A stretch of 64,000 bases of DNA from NCBI GenBank assembly GCA_036785325.1, contig JAXIVH010000015.1, positions 43,501 through 107,500 of the forward strand, read 5' to 3'. Source of the stretch: Urophycis tenuis. Taxonomy: Eukaryota > Chordata > Actinopteri > Gadiformes > Phycidae. Position numbers and translations under genes: made by a program. The notes beneath the pieces are model-generated. The model searched no databases. It worked only from the letters and a program-made list of their open reading frames with translations, and was not told the origin of the DNA. Shown in pieces: positions 10,068-22,060 of this stretch; position 1 is the first letter of the stretch, and every line of letters starts with the position of its first letter.

Positions 10068-11654
10068 ATCACAGACCCCACCCCCATCACTGAGCCAGGA
10101 TTGGACATTTCTAGACACCCCGGGTGTGGGCTTTATAAAAAAAAAAAAAAAAATTATTTAAAAAAAAAATTAAAAAAATCATAACAGACCCCCACCCATA
10201 ACTGAGCCAGGATTGGAAATTTCTAGCCACCCCGGGTGTGGGCTTTATAAAACAAAAAAAAACAAAAAATCATAACAGACCCCACCCCCATCACTGAGCC
10301 AGGATTGGAAATTTCTAGCCACCTCGGGTGTGGGCTTCATAAAAAAAATAAATAAATAAAAAATCATAACAGACCCAACCCCCATCACAGAGCCAGGATT
10401 GGAAATTTCTAGCCACCCCGGGGGTGGGCTTTATAAAAAAATAAAAATAAAATAAAAATCATAACAGACCCAACCCCCATCACAGAGCCAGGATTGGAAA
10501 TTTGTAGCCACCCCGGGGGTGGGCTTTATAAAAAAAATAAAATAAAATAAAAATCACAACAGACCCCCCCCCATCACTGAGCCAGGATTGGAACTTTCTA
10601 GCCACCCCAGGTGTGGGCTTTATAAAAAAATAAAATAAAAAAAAATCACAACAGACCCCCCCCCCATCACTGAGCCAGGATTGGAAATTTCTAGCCACCC
10701 CGGGGGTGGGCTTTATAAAAAAATAATTAAAAAAACAAATTCATAACAGACGCCCCCCCATTACTGAGCCAGGATTGGAAATGTCTAGCCACCCCGGGTG
10801 TGGGCTTGATAAAAAAAATAAAATAATAAAAAATCATAACAGACCCCCCCCCCCCCCCCCCATCACAGAGCCAGGATTGGAAATTTCTAGCCACCCCGGG
10901 GGTGGGCTTTATAAAAAAAAATAAATAAAATTATTTAAAAAAAAAAAATAAAAAAATCATAACAGACCCCCACCCATCACTGAGCCAGGATTGGAAATTT
11001 CTAGCCACCCCGGGTGTGGGCTTTATAAAAAAATAAAAATAAATAAAAAATCACAACAGACCCCCCCCCGCCCCCATCACTGAGGCAGGATTGGAAATTT
11101 CTAGCCACCCCGGGTGTGGGCTTTATAAAAAAAATAATAAAATTATTTTAAAAAAAAAATTAAGAAATCATAACAGACCCCCCCCCCCCCCCCCCATCAC
11201 AGAGCCAGGATTGGACATTTCTAGCCACCCCGGGTGTGGGCTTTATAAACAAATATAAAAAAATAAAAAATCATAACAGACCCCACCCCCATCACAGAGT
11301 CAGGATTGGAAATTTCTAGCCACCCGGGTGTGGGCTTTATGAAAAAAAAAAAAAAAAAACATAACAGACCCCCCCCATCACTGAGCCAGGATTGGAAATT
11401 TCTAGCCACCCTAGGTGTGGGCTTTATACAAAAAATAATAAAATTAAAAAAAAAAAATAATAAAAAAATAAAAATTCATAAAAGAACCCCCACCCATCAC
11501 TGAGCCAGGATTGGAAATTTCTAGCCACCTCTGGTGTGGGCTTTAAAAAAAAAAAAAAAATCATAACAGACCCCCCCCCCATCACTGAGCCAGGATTGGA
11601 AATTTCTAGCCAGCCCGGGTGTGGGCTTTATAAAAAAAAAAAAAAAAAAAATCA
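10068..11654 (+). repeat. 1,587-bp tandem higher-order repeat, copy 2
   Basis: Nearly identical to copy 1 at an offset of 1586-1587, including homopolymer lengths at most places. Such identity in a repeat whose A and C runs mutate quickly implies a very recent duplication, or an assembly or read-joining error. The following monomer (GGAAATTTCTAGCCACCCGGG at about 11685) departs from the copy 1 successor (GGACATTTCTAGACACC), which marks the end. Confidence 0.92.
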
Positions 11655-12955
11655 TCACAGACCCCACCCCCATCACTGAGCCAGGATTGGAAATTTCTAG
11701 CCACCCGGGTGTGGGCTTTATAAAAAAAATAAAAAAAAAATCATAACAGACCCCCCCCCCCCATCACTGAGCCAGGATTGGAAATTTCTAGCCACCCCGG
11801 GTGTGGGCTTTATAAAAAAAAAAATAAAATAAAAAATCATAACATACCCCACCCCCATCACTGAGCCAGGATTGGACATTTCTAGCCACCCCAGGTGTGG
11901 GCTTTATAAAAATAAAATAAAAAAAATAAAAAATCATAACAGACCCCACCCCCATCACAGAGCCAGGATTGGAAATTTCTAGCCACCCCGGGGGTGGGCT
12001 TTATAAAAAAATAAAAAAAATAAAAAATCACAACAGACCCCCCCCCCATCACTGAGGCAGGATTGGAAATTTCTAGCCACCCCGGGTGTGGGCTTTATAA
12101 AAAAAATAATGAAATTATTTTTTTTTTAAATTAAAAAAATCATAACAGACCCCCCCCATCACTGAGCCAGGATTGGAAATTTCTAGCCACCCCGGGTGTG
12201 GGCTTTATAAAAAAAATAAAAAAATAAAAAATCATAACAGACCCCACCCCCATCACAGAGTCAGGATTGGAAATTTCTTGCCACCCCGGGGGTGGGCTTT
12301 ATAAAAAAAAAAAAAAAAAAAAAAAATCACAACAGACCGCCCCCCCCCCATCACAGAGCCAGGATTGGAAATTTCTAGCCACCCCGGGTGTGGGCTTTAT
12401 AAAAAAAGTAACAAAATAAAAAATCATAACAGACCCCACCCCCATCACAGAGTCAGGAATGGAAATTTCTAGCCACCCCGGGTGTGGGCTTAAAAAAAAT
12501 AAAAAAATAATAAATAAATAAAAATTCAAAAAAGACCCCCCCCCCCCATTACTGAGCAAGTATTGGAAATTTCTAGCCACCCCGGGTGTGGGCTTACTAA
12601 TAAAAAAAAAAAATTAAAAAAAAATCATAACAGACCCCCCCCCTCCCCCATCACAGAGCCAGGATTGGAAATTTCTAGCCACCCCGGCGGTGGGCTTTAT
12701 AAAAATAAAAAAAAATAAAAAAATAATAAAATAAAAAAATAAAAATTCATAACAGACCCCCAACCATTACTGAGCCAGGATTGGAAATTTCTAGCCAACC
12801 CGGGTGTGGGCTTTATAAAGAAAAAAAAAAAAAAATCATAACAAATCCCCCACCATCACAGAGTCAGGATTGGAAATTTCTAGCCACCCCGGGGGTGGGC
12901 TTTATAAGAAAATAATGAAAACAACATTCATAACAGACCCCTCCCCATCACTGAG
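11655..12955 (+). repeat. Higher-order block B, copy 1
   Basis: Order of marks: a three-C unit with TAAAAAAAATAAAA linker, TAACATACCCC spacer, CCCCAGGTG, GGGGGTGGG with TCACAAC, a linker with TAATGAAATTA and ten T (12118-12127), TTTCTTGCCACC, a GTAACAAAATAAA linker (12408), a unit lacking TTTATAAA (GGGCTTAAAA, about 12488), CATTACTGAGCAAG, GGGCTTACTAATAAA, CCCCGGCGG and a TTATAAGAAAATAATG unit. The order recurs at 13.26-14.40, 15.69-16.52, 17.31-18.46, 55.7-57.07 and 58.9-60.25 kb. No gene. Confidence 0.85.
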
Positions 12956-13260
12956 CCAGGATTGGAAATTTCTAGCCACCCTAGGTGTGGGCTTTATACA
13001 AAAAATAATAAAATTAAAAAAAAAAAATAATAAAAAAATAAAAATTCATAAAAGAACCCCCACCCATCACTGAGCCAGGATTGGAAATTTCTAGCCACCT
13101 CTGGTGTGGGCTTTATAAAAAAAAAAAAAATCATAACAGACCCCCCCCCCATCACTGAGCCAGGATTGGAAATTTCTAGCCAGCCCGGGTGTGGGCTTTA
13201 TAAAAAAAAAAAAAAAAAAATCATCACAGACCCCACCCCCATTACTGAGCCAGGATTGGA
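12956..13260 (+). repeat. CTAGG / CTCTGG / CAGCCCGGG trimer cassette
   Basis: Three monomers with CCCTAGGTGTGGG and linker ATACAAAAAATAATAAAA, then CCTCTGGTG, then CAGCCCGGG followed by TCATCACAGAC. The same trimer is at 9.80-10.07, 11.39-11.65, 16.56, 16.94, 55.34 and 58.52 kb. CCCTAGGTG and CTCTGGTG have each lost the CpG of CCCGGG. Confidence 0.88.
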
Positions 13261-14400
13261 AATTTCTAGCCACCCGGGTGTGGGCTTTATAAAAAAAATA
13301 AAAAAAAAATCATAACAGACCCCCCCCCCCCATCACTGAGCCAGGATTGGAAATTTCTAGCCACCCCGGGTGTGGGCTTTATAAAAAAAAAATAAAAATA
13401 AAAAATCATAACATACCCCACCCCCATCACTGAGCCAGGATTGGACATTTCTAGCCACCCCAGGTGTGGGCTTTATAAAAATAAAATAAAAAAATAAAAA
13501 ATCATAACAGACCCCACCCCCATCACAGAGCCAGGATTGGAAATTTCTAGCCACCCCGGGGGTGGGCTTTATAAAAAAATAAAAAAAATAAAAAATCACA
13601 ACAGACCCCCCCCACCATCACTGAGGCAGGATTGGAAATTTCTAGCCACCCCGGGTGTGGGCTTTATAAAAAAAATAATGAAATTATTTTTTTTTTAAAT
13701 TAAAAAAATCATAACAGACCCCCCCCATCACTGAGCCAGGATTGGAAATTTCTAGCCACCCCGGGTGTGGGCTTTATAAAAAAAATAAAAAAATAAAAAA
13801 TCATAACAGACCCCACCCCCATCACAGAGTCAGGATTGGAAATTTCTTGCCACCCCGGGGGTGGGCTTTATAAAAAAAGTAACAAAATAAAAAATCATAA
13901 CAGACCCCACCCCCATCACAGAGTCAGGAATGGAAATTTCTAGCCACCCCGGGTGTGGGCTTAAAAAAAATAAAAAAATAATAAATAAATAAAAATTCAA
14001 AAAAGACCCCCCCCCCCCCATTACTGAGCAAGTATTGGAAATTTCTAGCCACCCCGGGTGTGGGCTTACTAATAAAAAAAAAAAAAAAAAAAAAAATCAT
14101 AACAGACCCCCCCCCTCCCCCATCACAGAGCCAGGATTGGAAATTTCTAGCCACCCCGGCGGTGGGCTTTATAAAAATAAAAAAAAATAAAAAAATAATA
14201 AAATAAAAAAATAAAAATTCATAACAGACCCCCAACCATTACTGAGCCAGGATTGGAAATTTCTAGCCAACCCGGGTGTGGGCTTTATAAAGAAAAAAAA
14301 AAAAAAATCATAACAAATCCCCCACCATCACAGAGTCAGGATTGGAAATTTCTAGCCACCCCGGGGGTGGGCTTTATAAGAAAATAATGAAAAAAACATT
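13261..14400 (+). repeat. Higher-order block B, copy 2
   Basis: Follows block B copy 1 at an offset of about 1567, falling to 1471 after one monomer (the long poly-A unit at 12299) is missing here. It also matches 17312-18460 at an offset of 3973, which has one extra monomer (GGATTGCAAATTTTTAG). The ten-T linker is at 13687-13696. No gene. Confidence 0.85.
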
Positions 14401-15690
14401 CATAACAGACCCCCCCCCATTACTGAGCCAGGATTGGAAATGTCTAGCCAGCCCGGGTGTGGGCTTGATAAAAAAAATAAAATAATAAAAAATCATAACA
14501 GACCCCCCCCCCCCCCCATCACAGAGCCAGGATTGAAAATTTCTAGCCACCCCGGGGGTGGGTTTTAGAAAAAAAGTTAAAAAAAATAATAAAATCACAA
14601 CAGACCCCCCCCCCCATCACTGAGGCAGGATTGGAAATTTCTAGCCACCCCGGGTGCGGGCTTTATAAAAAAAAATAATAATAAATAAAAATAATAAAAA
14701 AAGAAAAAAAAATCAATACAGACCCCCAAATTACTGAGCCAGGATTGGACATTTCTAGCCACCCCGGGTGTGGGCTTTATAAAAAAAAAATTAAAATAAA
14801 AATCACAACAGACCCCCCCCCCCCCCATCACTGAGGCAGGATTGGAAATTTCTAGCCACCCCGGGTGTGGGCTTTATAAAAAATAAAAAAAAATTCTTTA
14901 AAAAAAAAATTAAAAAAATCATAACAGACCCCCCCCCCCCCCCCATCACTGAGCCAGGATTGGAAATTTCTAGCCACCCCGGGTGTGGGCATTATATAAA
15001 AAAAAAAAAAAAAAAAAAATTCATAACAGACCCCCCCCCCCATCACAGAGCCAGGATTGGAAATTTCTAGCCACCCCGGGGGTGGGCTTTATAAAAAAAA
15101 AAATATAAAAAAAAAAAACAACAGACCCCCCCCCCCCCCCATCACTGAGGCAGGATTGGGAATTTCTAGCCAACCCGGGTGTGGGCTTTATAAACAAATA
15201 TAAAAAAATAAAAAATCATAACAGACCCCACCCCCATCACAGAGTCAGGATTGGAAATTTCTAGCCACCCCGGGGGTGGGCTTTATAAAAAAAAAAATAA
15301 AAATAAAAATCACAACAGACCCCCCCCCCCATCACTGAGCCAGGATTGGAACTTTCTAGCCACCCCAGGTGTGGGCTTTATAAAAAAATAAAATAAAAAA
15401 AAATCACAACAGACCCCCCCCCCATCACTGAGCCAGGATTGGAAATTTCTAGCCACCCCGGGTGTGGGCTTTATAAAAAAATAATAAAAAAAACAAATTC
15501 ATAACAGACCCCCCCATTACTGAGCCAGGATTGGAAATGACTAGCCACCCCGGGTGTGGGCTTGATAAAAAAAAAATAATAATAAAAAATCATAACAGAC
15601 CCCCCCCCCCCCCCCCCCCCCCATCACAGAGCCAGGATCACAGAGCCAGGATTGGAAATTTCTAGCCACCCCGGGGGTGGGCTTTATAAA
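14401..15690 (+). repeat. Block C: G-type unit to the duplicated ATCACAGAGCCAGG
   Basis: Marks: subfamily G unit with CAGCCCGGG, GGATTGAAAATTT, GGTTTTAGAAAAAAAGTTAA linker, CGGGTGCGGG (14654), spacer TCAATACAGACCCCC, a linker with TTCTTTAAAA (about 14893), GGGCATTATATAAA, a CAAATAT linker (15193), then GGAAATGACTAG and the 14-bp duplication. It is repeated at 18470-19730 with offset about 4066. No gene. Confidence 0.85.
15623..15650 (+). repeat. 14-bp direct duplication in the core (ATCACAGAGCCAGG twice)
   Basis: ATCACAGAGCCAGG occurs twice in immediate succession before ATTGG. The same duplication is at 19687-19714, 21421-21448, 26121-26148, 26430-26457 and 29029-29056. Each follows a long C run and a GGAAATGACTAG unit, so all six trace to one slippage event later copied as part of larger segments. 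Confidence 0.93.
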
Positions 15691-16543
15691 AAAAATAATG
15701 AAATTATTTTTTTTTTAAATTAAAAAAATCATAACAGACCCCCCCCATCACTGAGCCAGGATTGGAAATTTCTAGCCACCCCGGGTGTGGGCTTTATAAA
15801 AAAAATAAAAAAATAAAAAATCATAACAGACCCCACCCCCATCACAGAGTCAGGATTGGAAATTTCTTGCCACCCCGGGGGTGGGCTTTATAAAAAAAAA
15901 AAAAAAAAAAAAAAATCACAACAGACCGCCCCCCCCCCCATCACAGAGCCAGGATTGGAAATTTCTAGCCACCCCGGGTGTGGGCTTTATAAAAAAAGTA
16001 ACAAAATAAAAAATCATAACAGACCCCACCCCCATCACAGAGTCAGGAATGGAAATTTCTAGCCACCCCGGGTGTGGGCTTAAAAAAAATAAAAAAATAA
16101 TAAATAAATAAAAATTCAAAAAAGACCCCCCCCCCCATTACTGAGCAAGTATTGGAAATTTCTAGCCACCCCGGGTGTGGGCTTACTAATAAAAAAAAAA
16201 AAAAAAAAAAAAATCATAACAGACCCCCCCCCCTCCCCCATCACAGAGCCAGGATTGGAAATTTCTAGCCACCCCGGCGGTGGGCTTTATAAAAATAAAA
16301 AAAAATAAAAAAATAATAAAATAAAAAAATAAAAATTCATAACAGACCCCCAACCATTACTGAGCCAGGATTGGAAATTTCTAGCCAACCCGGGTGTGGG
16401 CTTTATAAAGAAAAAAAAAAAAAAATCATAACAAATCCCCCACCATCACAGAGTCAGGACTGGAAATTTCTAGCCACCCCGGGGGTGGGCTTTATAAGAA
16501 AATAATGAAAACAACATTCATAACAGACCCCCCCCCATCACTG
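15691..16543 (+). repeat. Higher-order block B, copy 3
   Basis: Matches block B copy 1 (12.10-12.96 kb) at an offset of about 3590, including the long poly-A unit with ACCGCCCCC spacer that copy 2 lacks. The ten-T linker is at 15707-15716. Here the preceding unit has GGGGGTGGG where the other copies have GGGTGTGGG, so the junction with block C lies inside one monomer. No gene. Confidence 0.85.
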
Positions 16544-16927
16544 AGCCAGGATTGGAAATTTCTAGCCACCCTAGGTGTGGGCTTTATACAAAAAATAATA
16601 AAATTAAAAAAAAAAAATAATAAAAAAATAAAAATTCATAAAAGAACCCCCACCCATCACTGAGCCAGGATTGGAAATTTCTAGCCACCTCTGGTGTGGG
16701 CTTTATAAAAAAAAAAAAAATCATAACAGACCCCCCCCCCATCACTGAGCCAGGATTGGAAATTTCTAGCCAGCCCGGGTGTGGGCTTTATAAAAAAAAA
16801 AAAAAAAAAATCATCACAGACCCCACCCCCATTACTGAGCCAGGATTGGAAATTTCTAGCCACCCGGGTGTGGGCTTTATAAAAAAAATAAAAAAAAAAT
16901 CATAACAGACCCCCCCCCCCATCACTG
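16544..16927 (+). repeat. 384-bp tandem trimer-plus-one, copy 1
   Basis: Four monomers: CTAGGTG, CTCTGGTG, CAGCCCGGG and a three-C unit. It is repeated exactly 384 bp downstream. The next segment restarts at the CTAGGTG unit, so the duplication is in register with monomer boundaries. Confidence 0.92.
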
Positions 16928-17311
16928 AGCCAGGATTGGAAATTTCTAGCCACCCTAGGTGTGGGCTTTATACAAAAAATAATAAAATTAAAAAAAAAAA
17001 ATAATAAAAAAATAAAAATTCATAAAAGAACCCCCACCCATCACTGAGCCAGGATTGGAAATTTCTAGCCACCTCTGGTGTGGGCTTTATAAAAAAAAAA
17101 AAAATCATAACAGACCCCCCCCCCATCACTGAGCCAGGATTGGAAATTTCTAGCCAGCCCGGGTGTGGGCTTTATAAAAAAAAAAAAAAAAAAATCATCA
17201 CAGACCCCACCCCCATTACTGAGCCAGGATTGGAAATTTCTAGCCACCCGGGTGTGGGCTTTATAAAAAAAAAAAAAAAAAAATCATAACAGACCCCCCC
17301 CCCCATCACTG
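16928..17311 (+). repeat. 384-bp tandem trimer-plus-one, copy 2
   Basis: It has the same order and near-identical linkers as 16544-16927. One visible difference is in the last linker, which is an unbroken A-run here (about 17263-17282) and holds a T in copy 1 (about 16889). Confidence 0.92.
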
Positions 17312-19530
17312 AGCCAGGATTGGAAATTTCTAGCCACCCCGGGTGTGGGCTTTATAAAAAAAAAATAAAAATAAAAAATCATAACATACCCCACCCCCAT
17401 CACTGAGCCAGGATTGGACATTTCTAGCCACCCCAGGTGTGGGCTTTATAAAAATAAAATAAAAAAATAAAAAATTATAACAGACCCCACCCCCATCACA
17501 GAGCCAGGATTGGAAATTTCTAGCCACCCCGGGGGTGGGCTTTATAAAAAAATAAAAAAAATAAAAAATCACAACAGACCCCCCCCACCATCACTGAGGC
17601 AGGATTGGAAATTTCTAGCCACCCCGGGTGTGGGCTTTATAAAAAAAATAATGAAATTATTTTTTTTTTAAATTAAAAAAATCATAACAGACCCCCCCCA
17701 TCACTGAGCCAGGATTGGAAATTTCTAGCCACCCCGGGTGTGGGCTTTATAAAAAAAATAAAAAAATAAAAAATCATAACAGACCCCACCCCCATCACAG
17801 AGTCAGGATTGGAAATTTCTTGCCACCCCGGGGGTGGGCTTTATAAAAAAAGTAACAAAATAAAAAATCATAACAGACCCCACCCCCATCACAGAGTCAG
17901 GAATGGAAATTTCTAGCCACCCCGGGGGTGGGCTTTATAAAAAAAATAAAATAAAAAAAAAATAAAAACAGACCCCCCCCCCCCCCATCACTGAGCCAGG
18001 ATTGCAAATTTTTAGCCACCCCGGGTGTGGGCTTAAAAAAAATAAAAAAATAATAAATAAATAAAAATTCAAAAAAGACCCCCCCCCATTACTGAGCAAG
18101 TATTGGAAATTTCTAGCCACCCCGGGTGTGGGCTTACTAATAAAAAAAAAAAAAAAAAAAAAAATCATAACAGACCCCCCCCCTCCCCCATCACAGAGCC
18201 AGGATTGGAAATTTCTAGCCACCCCGGCGGTGGGCTTTATAAAAATAAAAAAAAATAAAAAAATAATAAAATAAAAAAATAAAAATTCATAACAGACCCC
18301 CAACCATTACTGAGCCAGGATTGGAAATTTCTAGCCAACCCGGGTGTGGGCTTTATAAAGAAAAAAAAAAAAAAATCATAACAAATCCCCCACCATCACA
18401 GAGTCAGGATTGGAAATTTCTAGCCACCCCGGGGGTGGGCTTTATAAGAAAATAATGAAAAAAACATTCATAACAGACCCCCCCCCATTACTGAGCCAGG
18501 ATTGGAAATGTCTAGCCAGCCCGGGTGTGGGCTTGATAAAAAAAATAAAATAATAAAAAATCATAACAGACCCCCCCCCCCCCATCACAGAGCCAGGATT
18601 GAAAATTTCTAGCCACCCCGGGGGTGGGTTTTAGAAAAAAAGTTAAAAAAAATAATAAAATCACAACAGACCCCCCCCCCCATCACTGAGGCAGGATTGG
18701 AAATTTCTAGCCACCCCGGGTGCGGGCTTTATAAAAAAAAATAATAATAAATAAAAATAATAAAAAAAGAAAAAAAAAATCAATACAGACCCCCAAATTA
18801 CTGAGCCAGGATTGGACATTTCTAGCCACCCCGGGTGTGGGCTTTATAAAAAAAAAATAAAAATAAAAATCACAACAGACCCCCCCCCCCCCCATCACTG
18901 AGGCAGGATTGGAAATTTCTAGCCACCCCGGGTGTGGGCTTTATAAAAAATAAAAAAAAATTCTTTAAAAAAAAAATTAAAAAAATCATAACAGACCCCC
19001 CCCCCCCCCCCCCATCACTGAGCCAGGATTGGAAATTTCTAGCCACCCCGGGTGTGGGCTTTATAAAAAAAAAAAAAAAAAAAAAATTCATAACAGACCC
19101 CCCCCCCCATCACAGAGCCAGGATTGGAAATTTCTAGCCACCCCGGGGGTGGGCTTTATAAAAAAAAAAATATAAAAAAAAAAAACAACAGACCCCCCCC
19201 CCCCCCCATCACTGAGGCAGGATTGGGAATTTCTAGCCAACCCGGGTGTGGGCTTTATAAACAAATATAAAAAAATAAAAAATCATAACAGACCCCACCC
19301 CCATCACAGAGTCAGGATTGGAAATTTCTAGCCACCCCGGGGGTGGGCTTTATAAAAAAAAAAAAAATAATAAAAATCACAACAGACCCCCCCCCATCAC
19401 TGAGCCAGGATTGGAACTTTCTAGCCACCCCAGGTGTGGGCTTTATAAAAAAATAAAATAAAAAAAAATCACAACAGACCCCCCCCCCATCACTGAGCCA
19501 GGATTGGAAATTTCTAGCCACCCCGGGTGT
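17312..19530 (+). repeat. Blocks B and C together, second large copy
   Basis: Colinear with 13.33-15.48 kb at an offset of 3973, rising to 4066 after one additional monomer at about 17925-18015. That monomer has a spacer lacking TCATAAC, then GGATTGCAAATTTTTAG. The same extra monomer is present in the 56.45 and 59.63 kb copies, so this copy shares more recent history with 55-60 kb than 13-14 kb does. No gene. Confidence 0.85.
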
Positions 19531-20450
19531 GGGCTTTATAAAAAAATAATAAAAAAAACAAATTCATAACAGACCCCCCCATTACTGAGCCAGGATTGGA
19601 AATGACTAGCCACCCCGGGTGTGGGCTTGATAAAAAAAAAATAATAATAAAAAATCATAACAGACCCCCCCCCCCCCCCCCCCCCCATCACAGAGCCAGG
19701 ATCACAGAGCCAGGATTGGAAATTTCTAGCCACCCCGGGGGTGGGCTTTATAAAAAAATAAAAAAAATAAAAAATCACAACAGACCCCCCCACCCCATCA
19801 CTGAGGCAGGATTGGAAATTTCTAGCCACCCCGGGTGTGGGCTTTATAAAAAAAATAATACAATTATATAAAAAAAAAATTTAAAAAATCATAACAGACC
19901 CCCCCCCCATCACTGAGCCAGGATTGGAAATTTCTAGCCACCAGGGGTGTGGGCTTTATAAAAAAACAATAATAATAAATCATAACAGAACCCACCCTCA
20001 TCACTGAGCCAGGATTGGAAATTTCTAGCCACCCGGGTGTGGGCTTTATAAAAAAAAAAAAAAAAAATCATAACAGACCCCCCCCCCCATCACTGAGCCA
20101 GGATTGGAAATTTCTAGCCACCCCGGGTGTGGGCTTTATAAAAAAAAAATGAAAAAAAAAAAATTCATAGCAGACCCCCCCCATTACTGAGCCAGGATTG
20201 GAAATGTCTAGCCACCCCGGGTGTGGGCTTGATAAAAAAAAAAAAATTTAAAAAATCATAACAGACCCCCCCCCCCCCATCACAGAGCCAGGATTGGAAA
20301 TTTCTAGCCACCCCGGGGGTGGGCTTTATAAAAAAAAATTAATAATAAATAAATCACAACAGACCCCCCCCCCCCATCACTGAGGCAGGATTGGAAATTT
20401 CTAGCCACCCCGGGTGTGGGCTTTATAAATAAAAAAATTAAAAAAAATCA
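19531..20450 (+). repeat. 1,737-bp offset block, copy 1
   Basis: Monomers with AACAAATTC linker, AAATGACTAG G-type unit, the 14-bp duplication, GAGGCAGG unit with AATAATACAATTATA linker, CCACCAGGGGTG, spacer CATAACAGAACCC, an AAATGAAAA linker and a second G-type unit (20181). The order recurs from 21268 at an offset of 1737. No gene. Confidence 0.87.
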
Positions 20451-21267
20451 TAACAGACCCCACCCCCATCACTGAGCCAGGATTGGAAATTTCTAGCCAC
20501 CCGGGTGTGGGCTTTATAAAAAAAAAAAAAAAAAATCATAACAGACCCCCCCCGCCCATCACTGAGCCAGGATTGGAAATTTCTAGCCAACCCGGGTGTG
20601 GGCTTTATAAAATAAAAATAAAAAAAAAAAATCATAACAGACCCCACCCCCATCACTGAGTCAGGATTGGAAATTTCTAGCCACCCCGGGTGTGGGCTTT
20701 ATAAAAAAAAAATAAAAAAATTAAAAATCATAACAGACCCCACCCCCATCACAGAGCCAGGATTGGAAATTTCTAGCCACCCCGGGGGTGGGCTTTATAA
20801 AAAAAAAAAAAATAAAAAAAAATCACAACAGACCCCCCCCCCCCCATCACTGAGCCAGGATTGGAAATTTCTAGCCACCCGGGTGTTGGCTTTATAAAAA
20901 AAAAAAAAAAAAAATCATAACAGACCCCCCCCTCCCCCCATCACTGAGCCAGGATTGGAAATTTCTAGCCACCCCGGGTGTGGGCTTTATAAAAAAAAAA
21001 TAAAAAAATTAAAAATCATAACAGACCCCACCCCCATCACAGAGCCAGGATTGGAAATGTCTAGCCACCCCGGGTGAGGGCTTTAGAAAAAAAAAAAAAA
21101 AAAAAAAATCACAACAGACCCCCCCCATCACTGAGCCAGGATTGGAACTTTCTAGCCACCCCAGGTGTGGGCTTTATAAAAAAAAAAAAAAAAAAAAATC
21201 ATAACAGACCCCCCCCCCGACCCCCATCACTGAGCCAGGATTGGAAATTTCTAGCCACCCCGGGTGT
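20451..21267 (+). repeat. Intervening monomers related to 0.2-0.7 and 25.4-26.0 kb
   Basis: Includes the AACCCGGG and TGAGTCA units (20657), the GGGGGTGGG/TCACAAC unit, the TGTTGGC unit (about 20884), the T-interrupted C run, and GGGTGAGGGCTTTAGAAAA (about 21074), followed by a GGAACTTTC unit. Close relatives are at 0.2-0.65 kb and, with GGGTGTGGGCTTTAGAA, at 25.85 and 26.16 kb. No gene. Confidence 0.82.
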
Positions 21268-22060
21268 GGGCTTTATAAAAAAATAATAAAAAAAACAAAT
21301 TCATAACAGACCCCCCCATTACTGAGCCAGGATTGGAAATGACTAGCCACCCCGGGTGTGGGCTTGATAAAAAAAAAATAATAATAAAAAATCATAACAG
21401 ACCCCCCCCCCCCCCCCCCCATCACAGAGCCAGGATCACAGAGCCAGGATTGGAAATTTCTAGCCACCCCGGGGGTGGGCTTTATAAAAAAATAAAAAAA
21501 ATAAAAAATCACAACAGACCCCCCCACCCCATCACTGAGGCAGGAATGGAAATTTCTAGCCACCCCGGGTGTGGGCTTTATAAAAAAAATAATAAAATTA
21601 TATAAAAAAAAATTTTAAAAAATCATTACAGACCCCCCCCCCCCATCACTGAGCCAGGATTGGAAATTTCTAGCCACCAGGGGTGTGGGCTTTATAAAAA
21701 AAAAATAATAATAAATCATAACAGAACCCACCCTCATCACTGAGCCAGGATTGGAAATTTCTAGCCACCGGGTGTGGGCTTTATAAAAAATAAAAAAAAA
21801 AATCATAACAGACCCCCCCCCCCCCATCACTGAGCCAGGATTGGAAATTTCTAGCCACCCCGGGTGTGGGCTTTATAAAAAAAAAATGAAAAAAAAAAAA
21901 TTCATAGCAGACCCCCCCCATTACTGAGCCAGGATTAGAAATGTCTAGCCACCCCGGGTGTGGGCTTGATAAAAAAAAAAAAAAAAAAAAAATCATAACA
22001 GACCCCCCCCCCCCCATCACAGAGCCAGGATTGGAAATTTCTAGCCACCCCGGGGGTGGG
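21268..22060 (+). repeat. 1,737-bp offset block, copy 2
   Basis: Colinear with 19531-20330. The 14-bp duplication (21421-21448), CCACCAGGGGTG and CATAACAGAACCC marks are all present. One three-C unit has become CCACCGGG (about 21767). Confidence 0.87.
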
